A stretch of DNA of 11,469 nt from Candidatus Heimdallarchaeota archaeon (GCA_023135215.1 JAGLTP010000405.1:1-11469); one strand, 5' to 3'. Counted from the stretch's first letter, positions 1 through 6,855 are shown. The notes: generated by a model not told the origin, from the sequence alone. Made by a program: numbers and translations.

Positions 1-374
1 ATTATTGCATTTTCAGGTGAATCTCCAGCATGTATGATATTCCTACCTATTTCCAACGCATAATCACCCCTAATAGACCCGGGTTCCGCATCAATTGGAT
101 TAGTGGCTCCAACTACTTTCCTTGTTAATTTTACAGATTCTTTTCCTTCTACTATCATAGCTACCACTGGTTCGCTTGTAATATATTCAAGTAATCCCTC
201 ATAGAATGGTTTCCCTTCATGTATGGCATACTGTTGCTCAGCTTGTTTCTTTGTTACTCGAATCATTTTCATTGCTATAATCTTTAAACCTACTTTCTCT
301 ATCCTTCTAATTACTTCTCCAACTAACCCTCTTTGTACTCCATCGGGCTTAATCATAATAAATTCTTTTTCCAA
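1..374 (-). CDS. ndk: Nucleoside diphosphate kinase (3' end cut by window edge)
   Basis: Transfers the gamma phosphate between nucleoside triphosphates and diphosphates through a phosphohistidine. The first 124 residues are present out of about 150 in the family. Visible marks are the N-terminal MIKPDGVQRGL block (residues 7-17), the conserved PGSIRGDYA-type block (about 98-106), and the active-site segment NIIHAGDS, where H115 is the expected catalytic histidine. The start is TTG at 374, chosen because AAGGTGA (381-387) lies 6 nt upstream and the protein then begins just like other NDKs. The C-terminus lies outside the window. It follows eL24 in the usual archaeal gene order L7Ae-eS28-eL24-ndk, but a 122-nt gap with its own TATA-like box suggests partly independent transcription. 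Confidence 0.96.
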   Translation of the reverse strand, partial: MEKEFIMIKPDGVQRGLVGEVIRRIEKVGLKIIAMKMIRVTKKQAEQQYAIHEGKPFYEGLLEYITSEPVVAMIVEGKESVKLTRKVVGATNPIDAEPGSIRGDYALEIGRNIIHAGDSPENAI

Positions 375-380
375 TCTTAT

Positions 381-422
381 TCACCTTATAATTAAGGAAC
401 TTCTTTTGATGGAGATTAAAAA
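381..422 (-). promoter_or_regulatory. Promoter and ribosome binding site of ndk
   Basis: Read on the minus strand, a TTTTTAATC box (414-422) lies about 25 nt before a predicted transcript start near 393. That gives a leader of about 19 nt containing AAGGTGA (381-387), 6 nt before the TTG start. The box fits an archaeal TATA element. The transcript start is inferred from spacing only. Confidence 0.5.
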
Positions 423-425
423 TTA

Positions 426-481
426 ATTGTTTTGAACAATAAAAATGAAAAAAATTCTTTGAGAATAAATAAAAAGAGGTA
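426..481 (-). terminator. T-rich terminator region of the L7Ae-eS28-eL24 operon
   Basis: After the eL24 stop, the minus strand runs through several T-tracts (for example seven T at 448-454 and five at 441-445). It then reaches a perfect 6-bp inverted repeat, ATTGTT/AACAAT, with a 3-nt loop (426-440). Archaeal termination commonly uses U-rich tracts without needing a hairpin, so this is a reasonable terminator. It may leak into ndk. Confidence 0.5.
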
Positions 482-496
482 GGTAAAAGAAGATAA

Positions 497-688
497 TTAC
501 ATAATTTTTCTTTCGTACCTTTCTGTCCATTTTAATTTCTTTGGATCTCTTTTATGTTTAAGTTGAGATTTTTTGCATTTATTGGAGCAAAAATATAGCA
601 CCGAACCTGCTCTTTGAACAAATAGCATGCCTCTTCCAGTTTCAATTTCTTTTCCACAGAATGAGCATTTTCTTGATCTTCTTGACAT
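497..688 (-). CDS. rpl24e: 50S ribosomal protein eL24 (L24e)
   Basis: Small zinc-binding protein of the archaeal large ribosomal subunit, 63 residues, the normal length for archaeal L24e. A treble-clef-like zinc site is formed by C8-x2-C11 and C34-x3-C38. The segment YFCSNKCKK and the basic tail KHKRDPKKLKWT are family hallmarks. The start at 688 follows the eS28 stop by 10 nt and is preceded by an AGTGAT ribosome binding site, so translation is probably coupled within the ribosomal operon. Nothing is missing relative to the family. Confidence 0.97.
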   Translation of the reverse strand: MSRRSRKCSFCGKEIETGRGMLFVQRAGSVLYFCSNKCKKSQLKHKRDPKKLKWTERYERKIM

Positions 689-698
689 TGTTTATCAC

Positions 699-926
699 TT
701 ACCTTCTTCGTATCTTCTTTGCCTCTCTCTCTGTTTCCCTAAGCATTATAATGTCCCCTTTTCTGATGGGACCCTTCAGGTTTCGAGTGAGGATACGATT
801 CTTGTCTCGACCTTCTAGGACTTTAACTCTAGCTTGTGTTACTTCTCCTACACTTCCTGTTCGATCAAGAACCTGAATAATTTCCGCGGGAATAGCTTCG
901 TCATCGCTTCTAGATTTTGAGCTCAT
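699..926 (-). CDS. rps28e: 30S ribosomal protein eS28 (S28e)
   Basis: Small-subunit protein of the archaeal and eukaryotic ribosome with an OB-like fold, located near the mRNA exit channel. The 75 residues include the family block [22 protein letters not shown] and the near-terminal LRETEREA signature. The N-terminus carries a short acidic and serine-rich extension ([10 protein letters not shown]) before the conserved PAEIIQV. ATG at 926 is chosen over the in-frame GTG at 935 because that GTG lies inside the ribosome binding site AGGTGA (932-937), which sits 5 nt before the ATG. The stop of L7Ae is 14 nt upstream, consistent with one operon. Confidence 0.96.
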   Translation of the reverse strand: MSSKSRSDDEAIPAEIIQVLDRTGSVGEVTQARVKVLEGRDKNRILTRNLKGPIRKGDIIMLRETEREAKKIRRR

Positions 927-940
927 TAAATTCACCTAAT

Positions 941-1300
941 CTACTTTCTGAATTCGTCTAATTTGCTACTTAATCCCTTCAAAGCGTTTTTTGCTTCACC
1001 AGCATCGACTATTGCAACTGAAGCTGAACCAACCTTAAGACCTGCTGCATTTCCTAAATCATCCTTTGTTGCTACAAATGTGAAAGAAATCTTGTGTTCT
1101 TCACATAGCAATGGAAGATGCATTACTATCTCAGGAGGGGTTACATCTTCTGCAATGTAAACTAATTTTGCAGTATTACGCTCAATGGCTTTTGTAACTT
1201 CATTTGTTCCTTTTCTAATTTGTCCAGATTTTGATGCAGTCTCTAAAATATTCAAAGACTCCTTAATAATTTCTTCAGGAATATCAAACTTTTTATACAT
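941..1300 (-). CDS. rpl7ae: 50S ribosomal protein L7Ae (eL8), kink-turn binding protein
   Basis: A protein of 119 residues that binds kink-turns in 23S rRNA, in box C/D and H/ACA guide RNAs, and in archaeal RNase P RNA. The RNA-contacting stretch IRKGTNEVTKAIERNTA (residues 28-44) and the AEDVTPPEIVMHLPLLCEE block (50-68) are diagnostic, as is the VASVAIV-like loop near residues 92-99. The start is fixed by GAGGTGAT (1306-1313), 5 nt before the ATG at 1300. It is the first gene of the L7Ae-eS28-eL24 operon. Its own leader can form a kink-turn-like hairpin overlapping this ribosome binding site, suggesting autogenous control (listed separately). Confidence 0.97.
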   Translation of the reverse strand: MYKKFDIPEEIIKESLNILETASKSGQIRKGTNEVTKAIERNTAKLVYIAEDVTPPEIVMHLPLLCEEHKISFTFVATKDDLGNAAGLKVGSASVAIVDAGEAKNALKGLSSKLDEFRK

Positions 1301-1307
1301 TTCATAT

Positions 1308-1341
1308 CACCTCGGGCACCAAAAAGTGCCTTCATTAGGTA
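1308..1341 (-). promoter_or_regulatory. Kink-turn-like leader hairpin over the L7Ae ribosome binding site
   Basis: On the transcript strand, GGCAC (1330-1326) and GUGCC (1319-1315) form a 5-bp helix with loop UUUUUG. Next to it come an A1331-C1314 mismatch, then opposed GA (1333-1332) and GA (1313-1312) able to form two sheared G-A pairs. A 4-nt bulge UAAU (1337-1334) follows, then a helix of ACC (1340-1338) with GGU (1311-1309), extendable by a U-G pair. This is the kink-turn plan, except that the bulge is 4 nt rather than the usual 3. GGU is part of the ribosome binding site, so L7Ae binding would block translation. Autoregulation of this kind has been reported for archaeal L7Ae; here it is inferred. 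Confidence 0.55.
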
Positions 1342-1349
1342 TAAACAGA

Positions 1350-1369
1350 ATTTATATTGAGTTTAAAAG
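1350..1369 (-). promoter_or_regulatory. Candidate TATA boxes for the L7Ae operon
   Basis: Two minus-strand candidates lie in the 71-nt gap after the isopentenyl phosphate kinase stop: CTTTTAAA (1362-1369), predicting a transcript start near 1340, and ATATAAAT (1350-1357), predicting one near 1328. Only the first, or read-through from the upstream gene, would include the whole leader hairpin. I cannot decide between them from sequence. Confidence 0.35.
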
Positions 1370-1371
1370 AC

Positions 1372-2187
1372 TTATCTTTTTGTAGATTTTTTCCCTGTTA
1401 TTGTAGTACAGACTGTTCTGTCATTTTCAAGTATTTTTTGAACTCTCTCAGGATAATTACCATTAACAATAATGATTTCATCCACATGGTTGAGAATAGC
1501 TCTAATAGTGTTAATCTTTCCAATCATACCACCAGTAACGTCTGCTTTTTCTTCAGAAGAATAATCAACAGTTTCAATATTATTGAATTCTTCAAAATTC
1601 GCAATTTCTAGCAGTTTGACTGAATTGGAAGTAGAATCAGTAATCATTAAACCATCAACATCTGTTAAAAAGATGACACGACCAACATCAAAATTCTGTG
1701 CCAGAAGATCAATAAGTGAATCACCACTATAGATTGTGAATGATTCATCGTCAGTGAAGAGTATATCACCAGCTAATAATGGAAGTAAGCCAATTTCCAA
1801 TGCCTTCATAACTGGGGGCAAGAAAACTGCTTTCTCGTCTTTTTCTGCTCTTTGGTAAACCAAAGCACTTGTCTGAAAGTCTAGAACATTCACTTCCTCT
1901 TCACTAAAAGCCTCAAGTATCTTCTGTTTTAGATCATTCATATCATATCTTATTTGTGCTAATCCCTCTAACTGTTCTTTATTTTCATAACCTGAGGCTA
2001 TTGAATATTTCTTAGCTAAAATATGACCAAAAGAGCCAGCTCCGTGCACAACTATGCATTTTTTATCCCACTTACTTATTATTTTGACTAAACGCTGAAG
2101 TACGTCTTTCTTCAATTTCTTATAACTTGTTTTATCTGTTATTACAGAGCCACCTAGCTTTATTATGTCTACTTTTTCTCTATTCAT
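1372..2187 (-). CDS. ipk: Isopentenyl phosphate kinase
   Basis: Phosphorylates isopentenyl phosphate to isopentenyl diphosphate with ATP, the last kinase step of the archaeal mevalonate route. The 271 residues show the amino-acid-kinase fold: N-terminal IIKLGGSVITDK (8-19, with a phosphate-binding lysine and glycines), VHGAGSFGH (47-55) whose H55 matches the substrate-phosphate histidine of known IPKs, LAGDILF (138-144), YSGDSLIDLLA (153-163), TDVDGL (175-180) and DVTGGM (216-221). The start is ATG at 2187, not the longer upstream reading: AAGGGG sits 6 nt upstream and the protein then begins at the family N-terminus. It overlaps the end of mevalonate kinase by 8 nt, so the two are translationally coupled and act in one pathway. 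Confidence 0.94.
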   Translation of the reverse strand: MNREKVDIIKLGGSVITDKTSYKKLKKDVLQRLVKIISKWDKKCIVVHGAGSFGHILAKKYSIASGYENKEQLEGLAQIRYDMNDLKQKILEAFSEEEVNVLDFQTSALVYQRAEKDEKAVFLPPVMKALEIGLLPLLAGDILFTDDESFTIYSGDSLIDLLAQNFDVGRVIFLTDVDGLMITDSTSNSVKLLEIANFEEFNNIETVDYSSEEKADVTGGMIGKINTIRAILNHVDEIIIVNGNYPERVQKILENDRTVCTTITGKKSTKR

Positions 2188-3142
2188 CTCTAACCCCTTG
2201 TGTGGAAATATCCGTAATGAAAGCATTATACCCTTCCTGTTGCAGTATTTCAATTACATTATTGATGTTTTCTCCATTTTCAAATAATCCAATTACACAC
2301 CCACCACCTCCTGCTCCTGTAAGCTTACAGCCAATTGCTTTTTGATTATTCAATATACTTACAATTTTCTTTATGTGCTTGTTCCCCACCCCTAGTTTTT
2401 CGAGCAAAATATGATTCTTATTCATTAAATAGCCTATTCTTTCCAAATCTCCATCCTTAAGACTTCTCTGACTCTCTTCGACAATCTCCCCTATTTCCTC
2501 AAAAAACTGTGAATATTTCTTGGAATTCTTGTTATATCTTTCTCTCAGAGAATTTACTAAATCCTTAGTACTCCTTGGAACCAAGCTATTAACAATTATA
2601 AAGTGAGATGAGAGAAGGTTAATTGGTATCTGTTTGATGTTACCTCTTTCAAAAATAATACTTCCTCCAAAAGTAGAAATCGTATTGTCTATCCCTGAAG
2701 GAGTTCCATGAATAATCTTTTCAGCATCAAATGCAACTTCATTTACATTCTCCAAATTGTATTCAATACCTAGAATGGAAAAAAGGCTTGCTGCAAGAGA
2801 TACAGATATTGCTGCGCTTGAACCCAATCCAGCAGAAATAGGTAGATCTGATAGAATCTCCATTTCAAGATTTTTCTGGTTTTTTGTCTTCTTGAGAATA
2901 TGATTCAAAATAAAATCAAGGAATTTTAGTATATCAGGAATTTCCCTTCCTAATATGAATTTCCTATCAGGTATTATGTCTGGTATTGAAATTGAGTTTT
3001 GTTCTAGTGATGTTGAATTTATTGAACATTTTGCACGTAATCCTATAGCAGATGCTATAGCAGGATAGCCGTAAACCACAGAGTGTTCACCAAAAAGAAT
3101 AACCTTTCCTGGAGCTGAGAAGGTTACTTTTTCAACATTCAT
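2180..3142 (-). CDS. mvk: Mevalonate kinase
   Basis: GHMP-family kinase phosphorylating mevalonate to 5-phosphomevalonate, the entry to isoprenoid and archaeal lipid precursors. At 320 residues it is a normal archaeal length. Motifs in order: SAPGKVILFGEHSVVYG (9-25, with K13 and the GEH that names the family), the glycine- and serine-rich ATP loop PISAGLGSSAA (101-111), GTPSGIDN (146-153) with D152 as the expected catalytic base, and the C-terminal KLTGAGGGGC (273-282). No ribosome binding site is visible before the ATG. A TATA-like box about 24 nt upstream suggests a leaderless message. It follows uS2 by 55 nt and leads directly into isopentenyl phosphate kinase. The usual neighbour Memo is absent. 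Confidence 0.96.
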   Translation of the reverse strand: MNVEKVTFSAPGKVILFGEHSVVYGYPAIASAIGLRAKCSINSTSLEQNSISIPDIIPDRKFILGREIPDILKFLDFILNHILKKTKNQKNLEMEILSDLPISAGLGSSAAISVSLAASLFSILGIEYNLENVNEVAFDAEKIIHGTPSGIDNTISTFGGSIIFERGNIKQIPINLLSSHFIIVNSLVPRSTKDLVNSLRERYNKNSKKYSQFFEEIGEIVEESQRSLKDGDLERIGYLMNKNHILLEKLGVGNKHIKKIVSILNNQKAIGCKLTGAGGGGCVIGLFENGENINNVIEILQQEGYNAFITDISTQGVRDE

Positions 3143-3162
3143 ATCTGAGATAGAAAGTTATC

Positions 3163-3170
3163 AAATAAAA
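3163..3170 (-). promoter_or_regulatory. TATA-like box of mevalonate kinase
   Basis: TTTTATTT on the minus strand is centred about 24 nt before the ATG at 3142, and no Shine-Dalgarno sequence lies between them. This spacing predicts a transcript starting at or just before the start codon. The match to an archaeal TATA box is weak, so the call is tentative. Confidence 0.4.
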
Positions 3171-3178
3171 TGTTTTTC

Positions 3179-3197
3179 AAAAGAGGGAGAGAAAAAA
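3179..3197 (-). terminator. Pyrimidine-rich terminator after uS2
   Basis: Immediately after the uS2 stop codon, the minus strand reads six T, then CTCTCCCTC, then TTTT. There is no hairpin. U-rich tracts directly behind a stop are typical of archaeal termination, and a promoter-like box for mevalonate kinase follows. Confidence 0.45.
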
Positions 3198-3833
3198 TTA
3201 CTCTCTTATTAGTTTGAATGCAAAATCCTCAACTGAAACAGATAATTCTTCAGTTTCTCCAAGCTCTCCTCTTGCTCTTAGAATTTCTCTTGTTAAAAGA
3301 TAGTATACTTGTGCTAGTGATTTTCTTCCTTTGTTATTAACAGGTAAAACTAAATCAACATGGCTTGTTGCATTGTCAGTATCACATAAAGCAACAATAG
3401 GAACTCCTCGTGAGGCAGCTTCAGTTAAAGCTTGCTTATCTGCTCTTGGATCAGTTAGAATAACAATTTCTGGCTCAATATAACCATCATATGATGGATT
3501 TGTTAAGGTTCCTGGTATGAATCTTCCTGGAACTGCTTTGAAACCACAGAGTCTTGCCATTTTTGTACTTGGTACAGAAGCATATTGCCTTGTGGCAAAA
3601 ACTGCAACTCTTGCGGGTTCGAAACGACTTATGAATTTAGCTGCAATACGAATACGCTCATCTGTTGCATTCACATCTAGGACGTAAATTCCATCATTTC
3701 TAACTCTATATTTGAAGGGCTCCATGAATTTTGTACAAACACTGGTTCCTATATGAATTCCAGAGACAAGATATGTGTCTCTTGGAATCAGGAGCATTTC
3801 TTCTTCTGTTTTTTCTCCTGTTTCTTCTGACAT
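3198..3833 (-). CDS. rps2: 30S ribosomal protein uS2
   Basis: Ribosomal protein of the small-subunit body, 211 residues, the normal archaeal size. Family blocks are IPRDTYLVSGIHIGT near the N-terminus, YVLDVNATDERIRIAAKF, PGRFIPGTLTNP, ILTDPRADKQALTEA and GVPIVALCDTDN. The ATG at 3833 is preferred over one at 3899. GAGGAT lies about 6 nt before it, the conserved protein starts there, and the likely promoter (near 3908-3920) would put the transcript start inside the longer reading. The acidic N-terminus (MSEETGEKTEEE) is typical of archaeal S2. It sits between RpoN and mevalonate kinase; linkage of S2 to mevalonate kinase genes recurs in archaea. Confidence 0.96.
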   Translation of the reverse strand: MSEETGEKTEEEMLLIPRDTYLVSGIHIGTSVCTKFMEPFKYRVRNDGIYVLDVNATDERIRIAAKFISRFEPARVAVFATRQYASVPSTKMARLCGFKAVPGRFIPGTLTNPSYDGYIEPEIVILTDPRADKQALTEAASRGVPIVALCDTDNATSHVDLVLPVNNKGRKSLAQVYYLLTREILRARGELGETEELSVSVEDFAFKLIRE

Positions 3834-3907
3834 TTCGAATCCTCGATATTTTGTAATGATACAAGTTAGTCTCACTATATTTGAGCAATAAGACCTCATA
3901 AGTTTTG

Positions 3908-3920
3908 ATTAAAAACTTTC
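3908..3920 (-). promoter_or_regulatory. BRE/TATA-like promoter of uS2
   Basis: On the minus strand, GAAAG is followed by TTTTTAAT (3908-3915), a good archaeal BRE/TATA pair. It predicts a start near 3886 and a leader of about 50 nt ending in the GAGGAT ribosome binding site of uS2. A second weaker box, AAATATAG, lies near 3877-3884. Confidence 0.5.
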
Positions 3921-3954
3921 TGTTCATTCAGTTAGATTCTTACCTAAAACAAAA

Positions 3955-4146
3955 TTAAGTAAATGGTAGAAATTCATCAATTAGATCTATATGAGAAATT
4001 AGCATTCTACGACAACACCATCTTTTCACGTTTAAATCATCTAAGACTTTATTGGAGTCTTCGCCTTCATCAATTCTCTTTTTGTACTCATCCCATTTAT
4101 CAGCAATTAGAGATCCACAAGTAAAACATCTTACTGGAATAATCAT
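3955..4146 (-). CDS. rpoN: DNA-directed RNA polymerase subunit N (Rpo10)
   Basis: Small zinc-binding subunit of archaeal RNA polymerase, homologous to eukaryotic Rpb10; it helps assemble the Rpo3-Rpo11 platform. The 63 residues open with [11 protein letters not shown], giving C7-x2-C10, and continue to CCRRM (C44 and C45), the four zinc ligands. The C-terminus [12 protein letters not shown] is also typical. ATG at 4146 is chosen over the in-frame TTG at 4155, because family members begin with this methionine and a TATA box lies 24 nt before it, implying a leaderless message. In many archaea rpoN lies beside uS9 and uL13; here it lies between a geranylgeranyl reductase gene and uS2. Confidence 0.95.
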   Translation of the reverse strand: MIIPVRCFTCGSLIADKWDEYKKRIDEGEDSNKVLDDLNVKRWCCRRMLISHIDLIDEFLPFT

Positions 4147-4166
4147 TTCAGTCAAGCCATTTTCAA

Positions 4167-4176
4167 TTAATATACA
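4167..4176 (-). promoter_or_regulatory. TATA box of rpoN
   Basis: TGTATATTAA on the minus strand is a close archaeal TATA match. Its centre lies about 24 nt before the ATG at 4146, with no ribosome binding site in between. This points to leaderless transcription and supports the chosen start. Confidence 0.55.
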
Positions 4177-4200
4177 TTTAACTATTATGGTTGCAGATAT

Positions 4201-5373
4201 TTAGAACCCCCAATCTCTAGCAATTTTGAACCCTCTATACATATAATATAAACTTTTAATTTTTTTAGAGAGGGAGGGGTTTGTAAGAATCTTCCAAAAA
4301 ACTTCCAGTTTTTCCAATTTTTCTATTCGATTAATGAACCTATTATTGAAGACAGCTCCTATTTTACTAAGTGATTTGTTAGAAAAACCATAGAAAGAAT
4401 TGTGGCATTTGAGATTCACTTTTTTCATAAATTCATATTTGTTCATCCTTGATTCATATTCTTTGCATGAATAAGAGAGTTCATTTTCTTTTCTTTCAAG
4501 ATTTGTAGCAGCAACTTCACCTGCTATTTTTCCGCTTAGCATCGCTAATCGTATTCCACCATAGAAAATAGGATTTACCATACCTGCTGTATCACCAACA
4601 AGCATTATGCGTTTGTCATATAATTTGCTGGATGGTCCATTCATCGGGATTTGACCTCCCACCTTTTTAATCATTTTTCCTGTAATTTTCTTCTCTTCAA
4701 GAAATTTATCCAACCTTTTTTTTCGTTCTTTTGCCGTTGTTACAATACCTACGTTAGTTTCACCTTTCTTTGGAAAAACCCAGCAGTACCCAAAAGGGTA
4801 TTTTTCTTTATCAAAATAAAATTCAAGAGTGTCGCCCCATTCACCTTCTATCTTATATTCGAAAGCACTTATCAACGGAGAGGGTGGAGAAAAACCTAAT
4901 TTACTTGCAAGACGAGCTTGTGGTCCTTCTGCAAGAATCAACATTTCACATTTGTAATCATGTTTTTTTTCACTCGAAGATTTAATAATTACACTCTCAC
5001 CTTTTCTATGTACACCATCTATTTTCGTAGAGAGTTTTATCTCCGCACCCGCTCTTTGTGCTTCTTTTGCTAGATGCTGATCGAAAATATCTCTATTTAT
5101 TGTATAAGAAGGGATATCTCCTAGTATGACATCATTAGAAGGAAGATAAAGTTTACAGTTCTCATACTCTTTCACACAAAAGAGTTTGCTCTTTTGAACT
5201 AAATTGAATTCTTTTAGAGTGTTTAAGCTAATTCCCTCACCACATTGAACCGGTTGCCCAATAGTAGGATGTTCCTCAAATACTATAGGAGAATAGCCTT
5301 TACTAGCTAAGGAAATTGCAGCTTGTAATCCAGATGGACCACCGCCAACTATTGCAACATTAATTTCCTCCAT
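4201..5373 (-). CDS. Geranylgeranyl reductase family flavoprotein
   Basis: FAD-dependent enzyme that most likely hydrogenates the double bonds of geranylgeranyl chains in archaeal ether lipids or their precursors. Over 390 residues it shows the Rossmann FAD loop VAIVGGGPSGLQAA (6-19), the family motif PVQCGEG (41-47) containing conserved C44, the substrate-side motif PFGYCWVFP (193-201), and the second FAD motif LVGDTAGMVNP (258-268). These four together are characteristic of the GGR/BchP branch. No Shine-Dalgarno sequence is obvious; a TATA box near 5417-5426 gives a leader of about 23 nt. It is transcribed towards RpoN, uS2 and the mevalonate genes. The exact substrate (phospholipid, geranylgeranyl diphosphate or quinone tail) cannot be told from sequence. 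Confidence 0.9.
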   Translation of the reverse strand: MEEINVAIVGGGPSGLQAAISLASKGYSPIVFEEHPTIGQPVQCGEGISLNTLKEFNLVQKSKLFCVKEYENCKLYLPSNDVILGDIPSYTINRDIFDQHLAKEAQRAGAEIKLSTKIDGVHRKGESVIIKSSSEKKHDYKCEMLILAEGPQARLASKLGFSPPSPLISAFEYKIEGEWGDTLEFYFDKEKYPFGYCWVFPKKGETNVGIVTTAKERKKRLDKFLEEKKITGKMIKKVGGQIPMNGPSSKLYDKRIMLVGDTAGMVNPIFYGGIRLAMLSGKIAGEVAATNLERKENELSYSCKEYESRMNKYEFMKKVNLKCHNSFYGFSNKSLSKIGAVFNNRFINRIEKLEKLEVFWKILTNPSLSKKIKSLYYMYRGFKIARDWGF

Positions 5374-5509
5374 ATCTCTTATTAAAGAAGGTAATTCAAA
5401 AATCTAACGGGATTTGTTTTAATATAGTGTGATAGGGAAAGGTTTTTTTGATATACAGATTTTATTGAACACAGTTTGAGAATACTTACTCAAGCATGAA
5501 GTGAATGGA
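5374..5509. promoter_or_regulatory. Divergent promoter region between the reductase and aminotransferase
   Basis: This 136-nt gap separates two divergent genes. On the minus strand, TATATTAAAA (5417-5426) fits a TATA box for the reductase. On the plus strand, purine-rich GGGAAAGG (5435-5442) followed by a T-run and GATATAC (5450-5456) fits a BRE/TATA pair for the aminotransferase, with a predicted leader of about 35 nt. The two cores lie within 40 nt of each other, so the genes may compete or be co-regulated. Confidence 0.5.
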
Positions 5510-6787
5510 ATGGATCCAATGAGGAAGGTTTTAGCTGACTGGACGCAAGAAGTCCCCGAAAGTGAAATACGAAGATTACTAAAGAGCAAAACTAAATATT
5601 ATCTTGCAGGAGGATTACCTGGAAATTTACCCACAAAAATTTTTCCTGAGATTTTGAGAGAACTTGCTGATTATTATGATTCTGATGAGCAGAATGTTAT
5701 TAATGAATTTCAGTATGGTCCTACCGCAGGATTTCCTTCACTAAGAAAAGTACTAGCAGAGAGAATCCATAGAAGAGATAAAATAGAGTATATCAGTGGT
5801 GCTGAAGAGTGGGAGAAGATATTAATAACTACAGGTTCTCAGCAAGCAATTTACATTGCCTTGGATATTTTGATTAATCCTGGAGATATTGTTGTAACTC
5901 CTTCACCAGCGTATTTAGGGTTTGTAACTGCAGTTGTCAAAAAGGGAGGGCATGTTGTTACTGCACCTACAGATTCTGAAGGTTTAATTCCGGAATATGT
6001 TGAAGACACTATTATCAAAGCGGAAAAGGAATTTAGTAAAAAAGTGAAAATTCTTTACGTGGTCGAAGATAGTGATAATCCTAAGGGTACGACTCTCCCG
6101 TTTAAAAGAAGAAAACAATTATACAATATAGCTGAACAGCATGATGTAATTATCATCAGTGACAGTGCATATAAGGAAATGCAATTTGAAAAAAGAATTT
6201 CGTCTCTAAAAACCTTAGATAAAGATAATTCGCGTGTCATTTATGCATCGACATCTTCAAAGGAAGCAGCACCGTTACGAATTGGATATACACTTATGCC
6301 TGAAGCACTTCATTTTGAAGCAGAAAAATCTAAGGGATATTTAGATTTGTGTACTCCGACTATTACTCAAAGAATAGCAGAGATATATTATTCAAAATAC
6401 ATAGATAAGGAATTACCCTTAATTCTTCAAAAATATAAAGAACAAAAAGAAACTGCATATAAAGCTCTAATAGAAACCTTCCCGCAAGGAGAGTTTACAA
6501 ATCCAACCGGAGGTTTCTTTATCTGGTGGCAGCCAATAGGTGAGAAAGCTCATACTTTTGATGTAAAGAAATTCAACCAAAACATTTTGCTACCAAAAGA
6601 AATTCTTGTTGTTCCAGGTTCTGCATTTTATCCACCACGTGGACATTCATATGATCCAGAAACAAGAAACATTGAACAATTACAGGTGATAAAAGGAGGA
6701 ATGAGGATAGGATATTCGTTTGTATCCAAAGAACTGATTGATGTTGGTGTAAGAAGACTAGGTAAGCTTCTTAGCGAAAATCTGTGA
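5510..6787 (+). CDS. Fold-type I PLP-dependent aminotransferase (LysN/ARO8-like)
   Basis: Probable amino acid transaminase of the class I/II family, nearest by motif to 2-aminoadipate/aromatic aminotransferases. The 425 residues contain YLAGGLPGN (31-39), YGPTAGFPSLR (69-79), PLP-phosphate contact TTGSQQA (107-113), NPKG (190-193), SDSAY (217-221) with the PLP-pyridine aspartate and tyrosine, SSK with K251 as the Schiff-base lysine, and a C-terminal RIGYS whose R399 should bind the substrate carboxylate. After the lysine the sequence reads EAAPLRIGY; the usual glycine after the proline is missing. ATG at 5510 is preferred over GTG 5501 because AAGTGA lies 5 nt before it; ATG 5519 is also possible. 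The gene stands alone, with no pathway partner nearby, so its substrate is unknown. Confidence 0.88.
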   Translation: MDPMRKVLADWTQEVPESEIRRLLKSKTKYYLAGGLPGNLPTKIFPEILRELADYYDSDEQNVINEFQYGPTAGFPSLRKVLAERIHRRDKIEYISGAEEWEKILITTGSQQAIYIALDILINPGDIVVTPSPAYLGFVTAVVKKGGHVVTAPTDSEGLIPEYVEDTIIKAEKEFSKKVKILYVVEDSDNPKGTTLPFKRRKQLYNIAEQHDVIIISDSAYKEMQFEKRISSLKTLDKDNSRVIYASTSSKEAAPLRIGYTLMPEALHFEAEKSKGYLDLCTPTITQRIAEIYYSKYIDKELPLILQKYKEQKETAYKALIETFPQGEFTNPTGGFFIWWQPIGEKAHTFDVKKFNQNILLPKEILVVPGSAFYPPRGHSYDPETRNIEQLQVIKGGMRIGYSFVSKELIDVGVRRLGKLLSENL

Positions 6788-6841
6788 AAACGTTAATCAC
6801 ATGCAATTATTTCTCTCTTACTACAGTGAAATTTCATCTAA

Positions 6842-6855
6842 TTTTTGTTTTTTTT
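6842..6855 (+). terminator. T-tract terminator of the aminotransferase
   Basis: Five T, G, then eight T lie 54 nt after the stop codon, preceded by a pyrimidine-rich stretch and the small palindrome TGAAATTTCA (6827-6836). This fits an archaeal U-tract terminator for the plus-strand gene. Confidence 0.55.

Noticed and set aside
2188..2253. 22-residue N-terminal extension of isopentenyl phosphate kinase
   Set aside because: It lies inside the end of mevalonate kinase in another frame, while ATG 2187 has an AAGGGG ribosome binding site and matches the family N-terminus.
3834..3899. 22-residue N-terminal extension of uS2
   Set aside because: The predicted promoter at 3908-3920 starts transcription inside it, and the conserved protein with a GAGGAT ribosome binding site begins at 3833.
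3706..3927. Basic 73-residue open frame on the minus strand over the uS2 start
   Set aside because: It is a shadow of uS2 in another frame, with no independent signals or recognisable family.
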